Assembly: GCA_021234155.1 (NCBI GenBank)
Contig: JAJEKV010000013.1
Location: forward strand, 372,001 to 436,000
Direction of reading: 5' to 3'
DNA: 64,000 bases
DNA from: Isoetes taiwanensis
Taxonomy: Eukaryota > Streptophyta > Lycopodiopsida > Isoetales > Isoetaceae
Below, piece by piece: positions 35,262 through 45,871 of this stretch. The notes under the pieces are model-generated. The model saw nothing but the letters and a program-made list of their open reading frames with translations. It was not told where the DNA came from and searched no databases. Positions within the stretch are counted from its first letter, which is position 1. Every line of letters starts with the position of its first letter. Position numbers and translations under genes: made by a program.

Positions 35262-35455
35262 ATAGAGAAATAATTGTGGGGACTGCAATTCCTAAATCCC
35301 ACAGTGAGAATGCTGATCATGGGAATGAGGCAACAAGTGTAGCAGATACCAAGGAGTCCACTAAGGAAGATGCATATGAATTTATTTACAACAATCAAGA
35401 AGCTAACAATTCAATGGAGAAGCCAAAAGGCTCCACTCGAATCGTAAAGGTTTGA
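35262..35455 (+). other. Exon-like open frame, gene unknown
   Basis: A stop-free stretch of about 64 codons. It reads VGTAIPKSHSENADHGNEAT, then KESTKEDAYEFIYNNQE, and ends KPKGSTRIVKV before a stop. Codon content and composition look like a real acidic protein segment, not chance frame. No neighbouring exon or family was identified. It may be a relic or part of a gene with long introns. Confidence 0.25.
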
Positions 35456-35459
35456 TATA

Positions 35460-38145
35460 ATTTAATTTGAGAAAATGCTGGGATAGACTGTAAGTTATTT
35501 TCCTGCTATAGATCTTAAGGGATGAATATTGTCTTAAGTAAGTGAGCAATTAATTTAAGCAGATTTAACATGTTGTTCTAGCCTCCAAAACATCTAGAGG
35601 AGCAGCCATTACATTAATATAGGGTTGATCTTTGTTATCTTGTAGAGCTGTAGAGTGAAAATATAAGCAGGATGAAGTGGGACGATCTCAAGAAAATCCA
35701 CGACACCTGCTATCCCTTATAATACAACCATATTATTAATGCTTGTTTTTTGTCTGTGGGTGCAGGTAACAGATTTTTAAAAGAGATGAATGCAGATCCA
35801 TGGGATTCCAAGGGAAAAACCTGAATTATGATTTTGATATGCATAATCTAGCATGTTTAAGCCTAATATACCTGAATCTTGGTATTATTCTAAATCCTTA
35901 AAGTTGGAGTTACATTATGCACAAAAATGACTAGAATTAAGTAGACACATGGGATTGGCTTTGCGAATGTATGTTCTGATTAATGAAACATTATATCATA
36001 GTGTACTAAACCTTTAGTGATTAAGCAAGATACATTCTCTAAGTGCTCTATAGTAAGATAGATATAGCATAATCATGGGCTTAAATTTAGTCTAAGGCAT
36101 TATGCATATTGAAATCTAATTGGACTGGGAGTTAAACACACCCAGAAATAAGCATACTGTAAAGGAAGGTGCATGGACGTATAGCAAGGTAAAATAGTAA
36201 TGAATATTCATATCTGACTACTATTTTAGAAGCGCATGTGTGTTCTAATCCATAATGCAGGTACTGGCATATGATAATACCACTACAAGTTGCTTTATTA
36301 AGGTAATGGTAGCAAGAAATTGTAATAGATGGGATAGAGGGATGTGAAATGGAGATTGTAAAAGTTTATGTGATATTGGCCTGTAACCAGGTTTAAAGAA
36401 TGTACAATTCATATGTGGTAATCAATTAAACTGTAAAACTTTAAGAGGGTTGTAAATTGGCATATTTGTCTTCTTGGTTATTTAACGCACCACCAATTCT
36501 AGAGTGGGTAATTGAATGATAAGGAAAAAGGTTGGGAGTATTGTTATGATGTGGTAATGCATTGGAACATGTGTGCTTGCATAAAAGATAAAAGGACCTG
36601 AACTTTGACCTAGACATAGAGGTACTTGCCTATGTTTAGGACTGCAAATTGAGATGTCTATTGACAAAAGATATAATGTTCTAGTTGTCTAGAACTAATT
36701 CGACGTTTTTTTTTTCCCCTTTTTTTTTCCTCCCTTTCTGCTATTACTTCATCTACTGCAACAAGTTGTTATTATTTTTTCTAGTACCCATCTTCTTTAT
36801 TTCCTTGGATACATATTCTATTGTTGCTCCTCTAGTGGCCGATCTCCTTTTACTATATACATCTCCCATCCTAGTACCTCATGAGGAGACAACCCATGAT
36901 ATTGTGTATTTTAACCCATGTAGTAGTATCTTGTGAGGTGATCTTATTGAATGAATGACTGAATAAATTGATCTTTAGAGAGCACTCTTTAGTACAATTG
37001 GTTATGTTTAGTCTACAAATTCTTGGAGAATACCATCCTAAGTTGATAAAATCTATGTTGGTTTCATTTGCAATGGTTCCTATTGTATTCGAATCAGAAT
37101 TTGAGTAGTTGTTGGAAGTCAATTATATCTAAAAGTTCAACAAAAAAGAAAAGGCCTTGAGCTATCATGGGTGATCTAAGGCTATAGGTTGAGGTCCTTT
37201 GTTTATGTTTTTATTTTGGATTTTTGCTTTCAATTTAGTATTTATTAGACCACATGCCCTTGCAAGTTATTTGAATCTAAACGTCCCCAACTGTTGGATT
37301 TGATGGTGGTTATATCACATAATCACTCGAATATTCGTTTCATAGGAATATTCCAATAATTACTGACAATAATCTTCCAAATATTCCTTTCCAAAGAATA
37401 TTCACTGTATTCTGCAATTAAATTACTCCGTTCTGGCATTGAGGCTTTGATCCTGATCGGAGGCGAAGCAGAACCAGCATTGCAGCTTTGATCCTCGGAG
37501 GCGAAGAATTCTGCTGCTTGGATCGGTGGAAATTGAAATTTTGTGGCCGAAAAGGGAGGCATGATCTTGGGCAATTTCTTTTGGGGGATCTAAACTGTCA
37601 TACGTTCTTGATGTTTAGCAATTCTGTGATTGCAAAGTGCCCTCTTGCTAGATCCAGAAATTTATTCTTCTGCTACACTTTTTCTGGGCTCTGAAACTTC
37701 GATCCATCCTTCTTTTTCTGCCTACATATGGATTACCTTCGAAGGTGCACAACCCACCTCTTTTTCCAATCAATCCTCTGCTAATATTGCTTCATCAAAT
37801 ATTGAATCTTTGAATGTGAACCTCTGTAGAAAAAAAAACCTACTTTAGAAAAAAAATCCAATTTTGGAAAAAACCCATTTCAATCCAAATGAATTAACCC
37901 TCTCGCCTTTGCTAATACTGCATAAAAAGAAAGAAATCCATTTCTTCTGGGGCTTTCGAACCGGATTATACAGTACCCAAATACATATTTCTATTCATAG
38001 ATCAGATCAAAACCGTAATCAGGGAAGAACAGAATAAGGAAAAAAACAACCCAATAAAAAATGAGCTCAAACCTTTTCTAATATTGGATCAAAATAGAGA
38101 ATCCTTTTTGTTGCGCCAGATTAAACAGAGCTAAACTTGCCCGGG
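35460..38145. other. Gene-poor stretch
   Basis: AT-rich DNA with simple T and C runs near 36700-36735. CACTACAAG at about 36280 resembles a CACTA start but lacks subterminal motifs. No gene or element boundary is supported. Confidence 0.45.
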
Positions 38146-38149
38146 CATG

Positions 38150-38262
38150 TGGTCAAGGGAGGTCAACCTCCCTCTCGAGGGTCATGCAAACTAACCCTCT
38201 CGGCCTATCAGCCTCGAGGGTTTATTTGCATAACCCCCTTGAGGAGGAGGTTACCTCCTCTT
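38150..38262. mobile_element. Foldback element copy 2
   Basis: The same plan as 26354-26480: an aagggagg...cctccctctcg start, arms 38179-38199 and 38216-38236 (18 of 21 positions complementary), a central taaccctctcggcct, and a closing gaggaggaggttacctcctc. The arms share only the framework with copy 1, so the pair is diverged but the folded shape is kept. Confidence 0.65.
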
Positions 38263-38269
38263 TTTCAAA

Positions 38270-39545
38270 ATTCTGTTACAAATTCATAGAAGTTATATTT
38301 CAAATGGAAATTTGCTTTCAACAAACGATGTTATATTCAATAACAATTTCTAGCACGAAAAAAGTTTTTATTTTCCTCTAAATGAAAACCATACCTTCAG
38401 TCGTAGACCAAATATCAGACAGATTATGTGTAAACTCAGAAGTGTATGGCTTTGAAGCATATTAAGAAGTTTAGTTCATCTAAGCATAAGGTTTCATGAA
38501 TATGTATCTCTTTAATTTATTTAATAATAATGGTATCTCTGGGCACTTGGTTACATATTGTTTTAAATTTGCAAAGATGATGAAACTACTTTTACGCACA
38601 TTATGTATACATGAATGTCACCTAAAGTGACATCTTTTTTTATGTGAAAACCAGTTATGTTACATTCCATGGGCTATAATGTTGAGAAAATGTGTGGGAT
38701 GCTGGATAAAATGTTGGAATGTCATGTAAAATTGAATGCAAAATCTATTAAACATTTCCGAAAAGAATTAATGCCATGTGTTGACACACAATTTGGCCTA
38801 GAAGGCAAAATGTGATGATAATTGGTTTTTACATACATTATCAACAACTGAATTTGCTTCAATAATTGGCTCGAGTGTTCCTTATAATCTTTGACTGCAA
38901 GCAATTTATCGGAACATCCATGTTGCTCTTCTAACTTCATTACCAAGAGAAGGTTTATAGCCACTTTGATGTGCTCGTGGTTTTGGACATGTTTACGAAT
39001 GCTAACTGGCTTATGAGATGCAACTCAACACTCAACCTTACCGCATGCCAAATTAAAAAGGAAGCCTGATATTTTTCAAGGAGTAAACTAGCAGTGGAAG
39101 CCCTTATAGTGGCATAGTGAGGAGGAGAGATTTCATGCCCCCCCCCTCCCCTCCCCCCCAAAATGATGGTCTTTTCAAATCATGTGTTGGCGGTTTGGTT
39201 GGTGGAAGAGCATTTATAACATCCACTGGAGATGTTCTACACATATAACACCTGCATATGAAATATGCATACAAGATGATGTCCAAATGAAAAGAATCTT
39301 TTGTTTCATATGGCCAACCCTGCTAAAGTCATTTCCATATGTGAACTCCAGCCTTAAAACATTGATATATGATATCTAGCTTCAAAACACCCCCCCTAAG
39401 GATTTCTTGGAGAGATCAATGATACCAGCTGCGTATGATAGTGATGAAAAACGAGCGAGCGACGCAACGAACGAATAGAGCGAAATGCAATGCAATGCGA
39501 ATGCGACGCGAAACGAGCGATAGTAACGAACGAGAATAGAATAGA
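38270..39545. other. Gene-poor stretch
   Basis: No gene recognised. A C-run (cccccccctcccctccccccc) lies at about 39136-39160. Near 39450-39545 short overlapping units such as gaacgaatagagcgaaatgc and 'agaatagaatagaat' form a degenerate simple repeat immediately before the segmental duplication copy. Confidence 0.45.
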
Positions 39546-39549
39546 ATAG

Positions 39550-40250
39550 AATTTTTAACATCCACGAAGGCCAAGAGGTTATGGGACCCCTACCAAGAGG
39601 CAATGGAAATGATGATTTATTAGCTCGAATGAAGCAAAACCTGAGCACCCAAAAATTTTCATTAAGAAACCTAAATTGATCTAGATTGCAGTGGAAACAT
39701 GCATCTCAGAGAGTCTAACTTTACAAAGTCTTGAGGATTATATGGCTTCATGACTTCTGTTGGGCAATTTCCTGGAAGTCTATACCCTATCCAGCCAAGG
39801 TGGCATTTTTTTCCGCCACATGTCAAAAGAGTACGATTGCATTCCACCCACATTTTGGGCCTTTCAGGAAATACGCGGTGTCTGTAGCAACCGATACTTA
39901 ATGCCTACTAAATAGGAACATATTGCTATTGCTATTAGTATTTATACTGTAGAGATTGGGCGCCTTTTCCTTTCATAACAAAGCAAGCATTGATGAGTCG
40001 ACCGACAAATCCTGAAATCTGATGGAAAAAGATGTAAGAGCATTTGCAGATCGAGTATGTACAACAAAATTACTTGTTAAATGCTCTAGAAACTAAAGTC
40101 CAATGGAGTTTGTTGCAAGCAATGTTGCAAAAGTACTTGCCAAAGTTCTAAAATCTTATGGAGTTGGCCTTTTACACTAATCTGAGCAAGTGATGTAGAA
40201 AGAACACTGTAAGTTTTTTTCTTTGGTTGCTTCCTTATATCTCTAATTGT
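39550..40250. repeat. Segmental duplication, copy 2 (uninterrupted)
   Basis: Continuous counterpart of 33190-33741 plus 34845-35240. It begins cacgaaggccaagaggttat, includes ccagccaaggtggcattttt near 39793, and runs through the gcaagcattgatgagtcgac block near 39985 to the end near ctttggttgcttcc. It shows the arrangement before the 1.1-kb insertion in copy 1. Confidence 0.75.
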
Positions 40251-40610
40251 TTTTTGTTCATGGCATGATCTTTTTAGCTCTCAATGCAAACTTGAAGATG
40301 CAAGCCCTTCAATTCAAACAAATTTAGTCATTTGCAGATCTTTCAAAACTAGTTTGGGTTACTGCGAAGTAAACCTATTCATATTTACAGTTCTTAGATG
40401 CTTTGCATGTAAGCATGGGTAGTTTAATTCAAGGGACCATTTTGTAAGCATTTTTCTTCCTATTACCTTTTGATTGATTACTAATACATGCTACTACACA
40501 TTTGAAATGAGTAGAAAAATTAGAACAAAATATCCTATTTGTAACAAATTATGGCTAAGTGCAATGGTAGGAACAAACGGGTTCAATTTTTTAATTCTTA
40601 CTAGAAAATT

Positions 40611-40627
40611 GCCCACCGTTGGTGGGC
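40611..40627. repeat. Short perfect hairpin
   Basis: GCCCACC and GGTGGGC flank a GTT loop, preceded by actagaaaatt. Similar 'tactaga...gccc...gggc' motifs occur at repeat boundaries in plant genomes, but no matching far end was established. Confidence 0.45.
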
Positions 40628-40754
40628 TTTCTATGTGATTGTATATGAAGATTCGGAGAGTAATATGTTATCTATGAGTATGTGACATTAAATTGAGTAA
40701 CGTTCACTTTTGCCACAAAAACATTAAGCGAAGAAGAGATGAGCACGCGGGCTC

Positions 40755-40846
40755 CGTAAAAAATTTTAGGAGCCAAAGACTATGACATTGAAATACTTTT
40801 CGTAAAAAAATTCAGGAGCCAAAGACTATCACATTGAAATACTTTT
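40755..40846. repeat. 46-bp tandem duplication
   Basis: Two adjacent copies (40755-40800 and 40801-40846), both reading cgtaaaaaa...aggagccaaagactat...acattgaaatactttt, differ at a few positions. Non-coding. Confidence 0.8.
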
Positions 40847-40849
40847 CTA

Positions 40850-42050
40850 TTGATGTGAGCTAAATAATTCCTTTTTAGGGCTGGTTATCATCTAAAAACT
40901 TGTTAGTTTACCTTGTCCAGGCGTACTCTCTTATCCCTCTGATACCTTATAAAGGATGGATCTGGGTATCTTTTGAAACATGCACCAGGGCCGGCAGCAT
41001 CAAACCTGTAGAATGTTCGCAAGAAAATTACGTGTGGCTTTAATTGGCTTGGAAACATTAATCAAAATTTCAACCACACTTCACGATACTTGATGTGCAC
41101 TTACTTGTCAAGAAGAGATAGCACGGGGGGCTCTCTACATTCTTCATATAACTTCTCAATGAAATTTGGTAAGTCTCATTGACTGAAATGGTTGTGTGGA
41201 ATGTCTATTTTTGCATGCCAAGTGGCACCTATTCAAGAGTATAATTTTTAGTCATTTCTTGCTCCTAAGAAATGCTCACCATCATAGGCACCTAGTTTCC
41301 TTACCTTTACCCTTAGATAAAATGAAACGTAGTTGATTTGATTTTGAGAGCAAACATCGTTCAGCCTTAGCCTCTTCATGCAAGTCAAAAATATCTCTCA
41401 CCAAGCCTAATGTGCGATACATGAGTTAGCTTCTTAGCAAAAATTTAGGCTTTTTGAGTACATTCGATAAAATCAACCTTCATCAACATTCTATAAGGCA
41501 GTGTATAAACATTAAAAATGTAATTACATAAGACATAGAAGCTCTACTTTGAGGAAATCTTGGACAGCAGATTTAAAAAGGCAGTACACGATGTTGTCTC
41601 CTTAAACCTGTTTTTTCTCCTTCTACCATATCCTTATCGTTAAAGTCCACATCATTTATTCCATCTTCTTGAAATTTGATAAAAACATATACATGTCCTA
41701 TTCAATCCCCAAATATGAACACTCCCAAAAATGTTTATCTCTATTCAATCAAACATGTTTCTTGTTTGTTTCATCTCCTCGTTAAAACGGTGCAACTTTG
41801 AAGTTCTAGTTGCATCCATGATCCCATGTGTTGCATGGCAATATTTTTGTATTTATGGTCCATATGTAATGGCACATTTGAGCTATGTTAAATGATTCAT
41901 GATGTTCGATTGATCTTATGGGATATGGTAACCGCATGTTATATGTGCAACATTTCATAAAAAAATATTGCAATCTTTGAATCATCTTTCCCATAATGAC
42001 AATATCCAAATCCAATCATTGAACTCCGTGCTATGACATCGCAGCTTAAT
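40850..42050. other. Gene-poor stretch
   Basis: AT-rich DNA with no supported gene. The part nearest 42050 may include decayed 3' parts of the PPR relic that follows on the minus strand. Confidence 0.4.
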
Positions 42051-42054
42051 CATA

Positions 42055-42780
42055 TGATTAAAGACCTTTTGTCCCTCTAACAAACTACCACATTTCACAT
42101 ACATATCAATCAATGCACTCCCTCTATTGCACCTATGCTGCCACACGCTCGCAAGATGCTTAAAAATGTGACCTCATCTGGTTTGACTTCTTTCTCTTGC
42201 ATTTTTGCAAAATGTTCTAGAGCCATATAGCCTTCCCCTCGTGTAAAGCATATCCAGATATCCGTAAAGCATAACATTCTATGACATCAGGTTGACATCT
42301 AAGGATGCATCAAATGTTTTACATGCCTCCATAAGACTTCCACATCTCATATACATGTCTATCATGGCACTTACCAACATTGAATTGAACTGTTCATTTT
42401 ATTTAATAACATCACAAAGAATTTTCCCCTCGACTTGCTCTATTGATCTAATGCTTTGCACATGCTTTTAAAATGCTCAAGAAGATGACATCATTCAGCT
42501 CTAATCCATTCTCATTGCTTATGTCAAAACAAATTTAATGCTAGAAGCGGCTCTCCATGTTGAATATATTCTGCAATTATTGTACTCCAAGACACCAACT
42601 CTTTGTTTGTTGAGTTTTCAAAGACTTCCCTTGCAATTGCCATGTTTCCACATTTAACATACATATCTATCAACAAGTTCGCAATTACAATATCTGATTG
42701 AAGTCTGCTTTCTATAATTTGACAATGCATAATTCTTCCCCGAGAATGTTTCTTACATACTTACAATTCTTAATACCTGA
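42055..42780 (-). pseudogene. PPR protein gene relic
   Basis: Minus-strand frames show plant PLS-type pentatricopeptide-repeat wording. The longest piece, 42730-42524, reads MHCQIIESRLQSDIVIANLL, then IDMYVKCGNMAIAREVFENS and ELVSWSTIIAEYIQHGEPLL. Downstream in other frames come LNDVIFLSILKACAKH-like and similar fragments, each broken by stops. Intact members are organelle RNA-binding proteins that guide C-to-U editing or processing. Only a few repeats remain and no E or DYW domain is seen. A retained relic of a large gene family is the best call. Confidence 0.7.
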
Positions 42781-42819
42781 AAAGTGCATCCGAAAAACGG
42801 GACATATCATATGATTGCA

Positions 42820-44040
42820 AGGGAAATGAAGAGCAAGGAGCAAGCCAGAGCAAGCCGATTCCAAATGCCATATACTTGCTTCAAGCTTCAACCTCTAGAA
42901 TAGTTTTTTTATTGCGGGGCACTAAAGTCGGGTAGGCATAAAGAGGCATTCTCGCCCTGAATGCGGAGCAACCCATCAAGCCACTCTACTCAATTATAAG
43001 TGTTGATTCAACAATACTATGTATTTCTTGCAGAATAGTAAATGCAAGACATAGCTCCTCAAATTTTTCTTCAAGATGGCCTTCACTCTGTCCAAAAAAA
43101 ATTAACATGATTCACCTGAATGATCCACCTGCACAAAAAAGGTCAGTTTTAAATCAAGAAAAGTAACATAAAGAAAGCCAGAAGTTTCTTATACCACAAT
43201 TTCAAGCATTACATAGAAGAGATATGACTGTCTTACAACCAAAGATGGAAAATATTCTAACATATGAGGAGCGAGGAGCAAGCAGATTCCAAATGCCATA
43301 TATTTGCTTCTGAAGCTTCAGTTCTAGAATAGTCTTTTGTTCTTGCAGGGCACTAAAGCTGGCTAAGCACAACCTACAACCTACAACCCAGCAGAGCCAG
43401 ATGTTTCTGTTACTCCTGCCACTGACCGAGCATCTGCATTTATGATATATGAATAAACACTCCTTCCAGGAAGATGAATGCAGACATAATTTTACTGTTA
43501 CCTGAAAGCCTGACGGATGTGAAGGATAGTCATGGCACAGAATTTTAATAGTAGCAGAAAAGGAACTGGACCCTGGTAGATGGCAAACTGCTCAATTCTG
43601 CGATAGCAACTTGTAGTCTTTGAATCTAGAAAATTTGACAAAACATGTCAATACTAATAAATTTACCAAACCAAACTCGAAGCTCATTTCTCTCTGAAAA
43701 ATGACAAATATAATCAAGTTCCACATATCATTGAGACCCTTCTCTCTCAAACTTCCTATCTTATCCTTTCACAACTACATAACAAATAAGACATGATTGC
43801 AAAAGCTTTCATAAAATGCTTTCCAACTTTTCTAACCACAGCTCCATCTAAAGTGGATTCAACATCATAAATCGAGACGTCATGGGTGCATCCTCAAGGC
43901 CCCCAGAAATTTGTCCACCTGAATGATCCACCTGCACAAAAAAGGTCAGTTTTAAATCAAGAAAAGTAACAAAAAGAAAGTCAGAAGTTTCTTATACTAC
44001 AATTTCACGCATGCCATAGGAGAGATATGACTATGCCTTA
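42820..44040. repeat. Duplicated intergenic modules
   Basis: Two modules each occur twice. One, with gattccaaatgccatata and agaatag plus gcactaaag, is at 42830-42945 and 43263-43370. The other, cctgaatgatccacctgcac with ggtcagttttaaatcaag and tcttata, is at 43112-43235 and 43912-44037. The order differs, suggesting duplication followed by rearrangement. No coding content was identified. Confidence 0.65.
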
Positions 44041-44559
44041 TGACTAAAGATGGAGTGATCGAACAAAAGACCAAAGGGGCATTGAGTACGCCACGGAAAT
44101 AAAATACATGACCTTTTATCTGTGGCATAAGGAGGCCACATTATCAAATCCATTTCTAGAAATCATAAATTTCACCTCGGACAATAATTCAATTTCATGT
44201 TACTAACCTTGGTAACAGTAGAAATTGATGCTCATGCTTTTTGTCACAATTTCTGTCACCACATTGAAGGTCCGATGAATGAATTGATGAAGAAACGTTT
44301 CCACAAACTAATCAAATGCAATTTACCTTTTTATAAGAAGCTACAACCTTCGAAAGAGCAAGAACACGTAAAAAAAACGTAGCATTGTAGATGAATGCAA
44401 AGTGATCAAAAAACACCCACCGCAAGTAAATCTAGATCCACCCAATTCCACTGGAATTTTATGCTTTTCCAATTCTGCCCCTTTAACAAGAACCAATTCC
44501 ACTTCCCTTTTATAATTGTTTTACAAAAACATAATTGTTGCATTACTTGCTGCTTTTTA

Positions 44560-45105
44560 ATGTAATGCCACGGGCATGAAGTGCTTGCTTTTGAGGCCCT
44601 CCGAGAAGGTTTGGAAGAGGAGATGGGAAGGGATTTCAAAGTAGTTGTCATTAGAGAGGACGTTGGCCATTATGGTGGCTCATACAAAGTCACTAAGGGT
44701 TTTGCAGAGGAGGAGTTTGTGGATCCGAGACCGCTTGATACCCCTCTTTGTGAGAATTCGTTTATCGGCATGGCCATTGGTGTGCCATGACAGTGCTTGC
44801 CCCATCATTGAGGGCATGAACATGGGTTTCCTGCTTTTGCATTCAACCGCGATTTCAAATAACGTGGCATGCTTCACTATACCTCGGTGGACAGTTCAAA
44901 ATTCCTTGTGTCATTAGGGGCCCCGGCGGTTTCTGGCAGGCAGCTTAGGGCGTAACATTCTCAACGAATCGGATTGCGATGGTTCCCCGGATATTTCCAA
45001 TCGTTCCTGGATTGCAGATGGTTGCACGCTCCAACGGACCGATGAAAGCCGCAATAAGGAGCGAAACCCCGTTATTTTATTTGAACAACAGAGATGAAAT
45101 ATTGG
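44560..45105 (+). pseudogene. Plastid pyruvate dehydrogenase E1-beta retrocopy, truncated
   Basis: An intronless run matches plant plastid PDH E1 beta. It reads [20 protein letters not shown], then [17 protein letters not shown] and [16 protein letters not shown]. After frame changes come IIEGMNMGFLL, SNNxxMLHYTS and, further on, RGPGG...GRQLxAxHSQR. The intact enzyme decarboxylates pyruvate with E1-alpha and thiamine diphosphate for plastid fatty-acid synthesis. One frame change lies near 44800. The copy lacks the transit peptide and the C-terminal half and has several stops. Absence of introns over about 170 codons suggests a processed retrocopy, but no poly-A tail remains. Confidence 0.75.
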
Positions 45106-45204
45106 GGTCGCTGGCTTCCTTTCCAAGCTTTCCCCTAGCAGTGACGGAGAGCTAGAACCGGAAAGCCACGGGCAAAAATAATTTCGCACCCTTTCATTTT
45201 TTTT

Positions 45205-45379
45205 TCCTATATTATAAAAAAATGGTTCAAATTATGCTACGTGGCACAATCTAGGCCGTTTGATAGGGGCACAACCATAAACAGACAAATCTGGGCCGTC
45301 TGGCGGGGGCAGGGATATTGGTGCGATCTCGGCCGTCGATCAAGCGAACAGACCGACGCCACGGTTTTATAATATAGGA
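45205..45379. mobile_element. Small MITE with TCCTATATTATAAAA ends
   Basis: A 175-bp element. TCCTATATTATAAAA at 45205-45219 is exactly inverted at 45365-45379. The interior is GC-richer and contains repeated 'ggccgt' phrases. Elements with such ends are common and short in plants. It lies about 490 bp upstream of the HMG gene start, so it may sit in its promoter region. Confidence 0.75.
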
Positions 45380-45871
45380 TTGTATACAATACAAGCAAGA
45401 AAGTTTTCCTAGTGGATTAGCACTGCCCATGACCCATGGGAATGCTTTTTAGTGTGCTGCCCCTTTTTTTTTTGTTTATATAAATTCTAATTAGTTATCT
45501 GGAGTGATCTAAAATGTGGTCGGGAGCTCGTATACTTATTTGGCATCACTAAAAGAATATGCTTTTGACGTCACTCAGAAGGAGAAATACTGACCGTTGC
45601 CGACTTGCAAAAGCAAATATCCAAACGGTTAGGATTTAAACACGTGTCACGCAGAGCCGGCACGCTCGGGCTCCTGAGCAAAAAGATACCGACGATATAG
45701 AAAACCACTAAAATAATGCTAGAAAAAAGGTTTTGAGGGAGCAGAAAACGGCACCCGTCAAGCCCGTCGCACCCGTCAAGGCCATCAAATTTTAAATTTA
45801 GAACATATATTTACTGCGCATGTTTTTGGAACACGGTTTTACGAAAGCAGGGGTTTTTCTGGAGCTCGGCT

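Noticed and set aside
36275-36290. CACTACAAG resembling a CACTA transposon start
   Set aside because: No subterminal motif cluster and no partner end follow.
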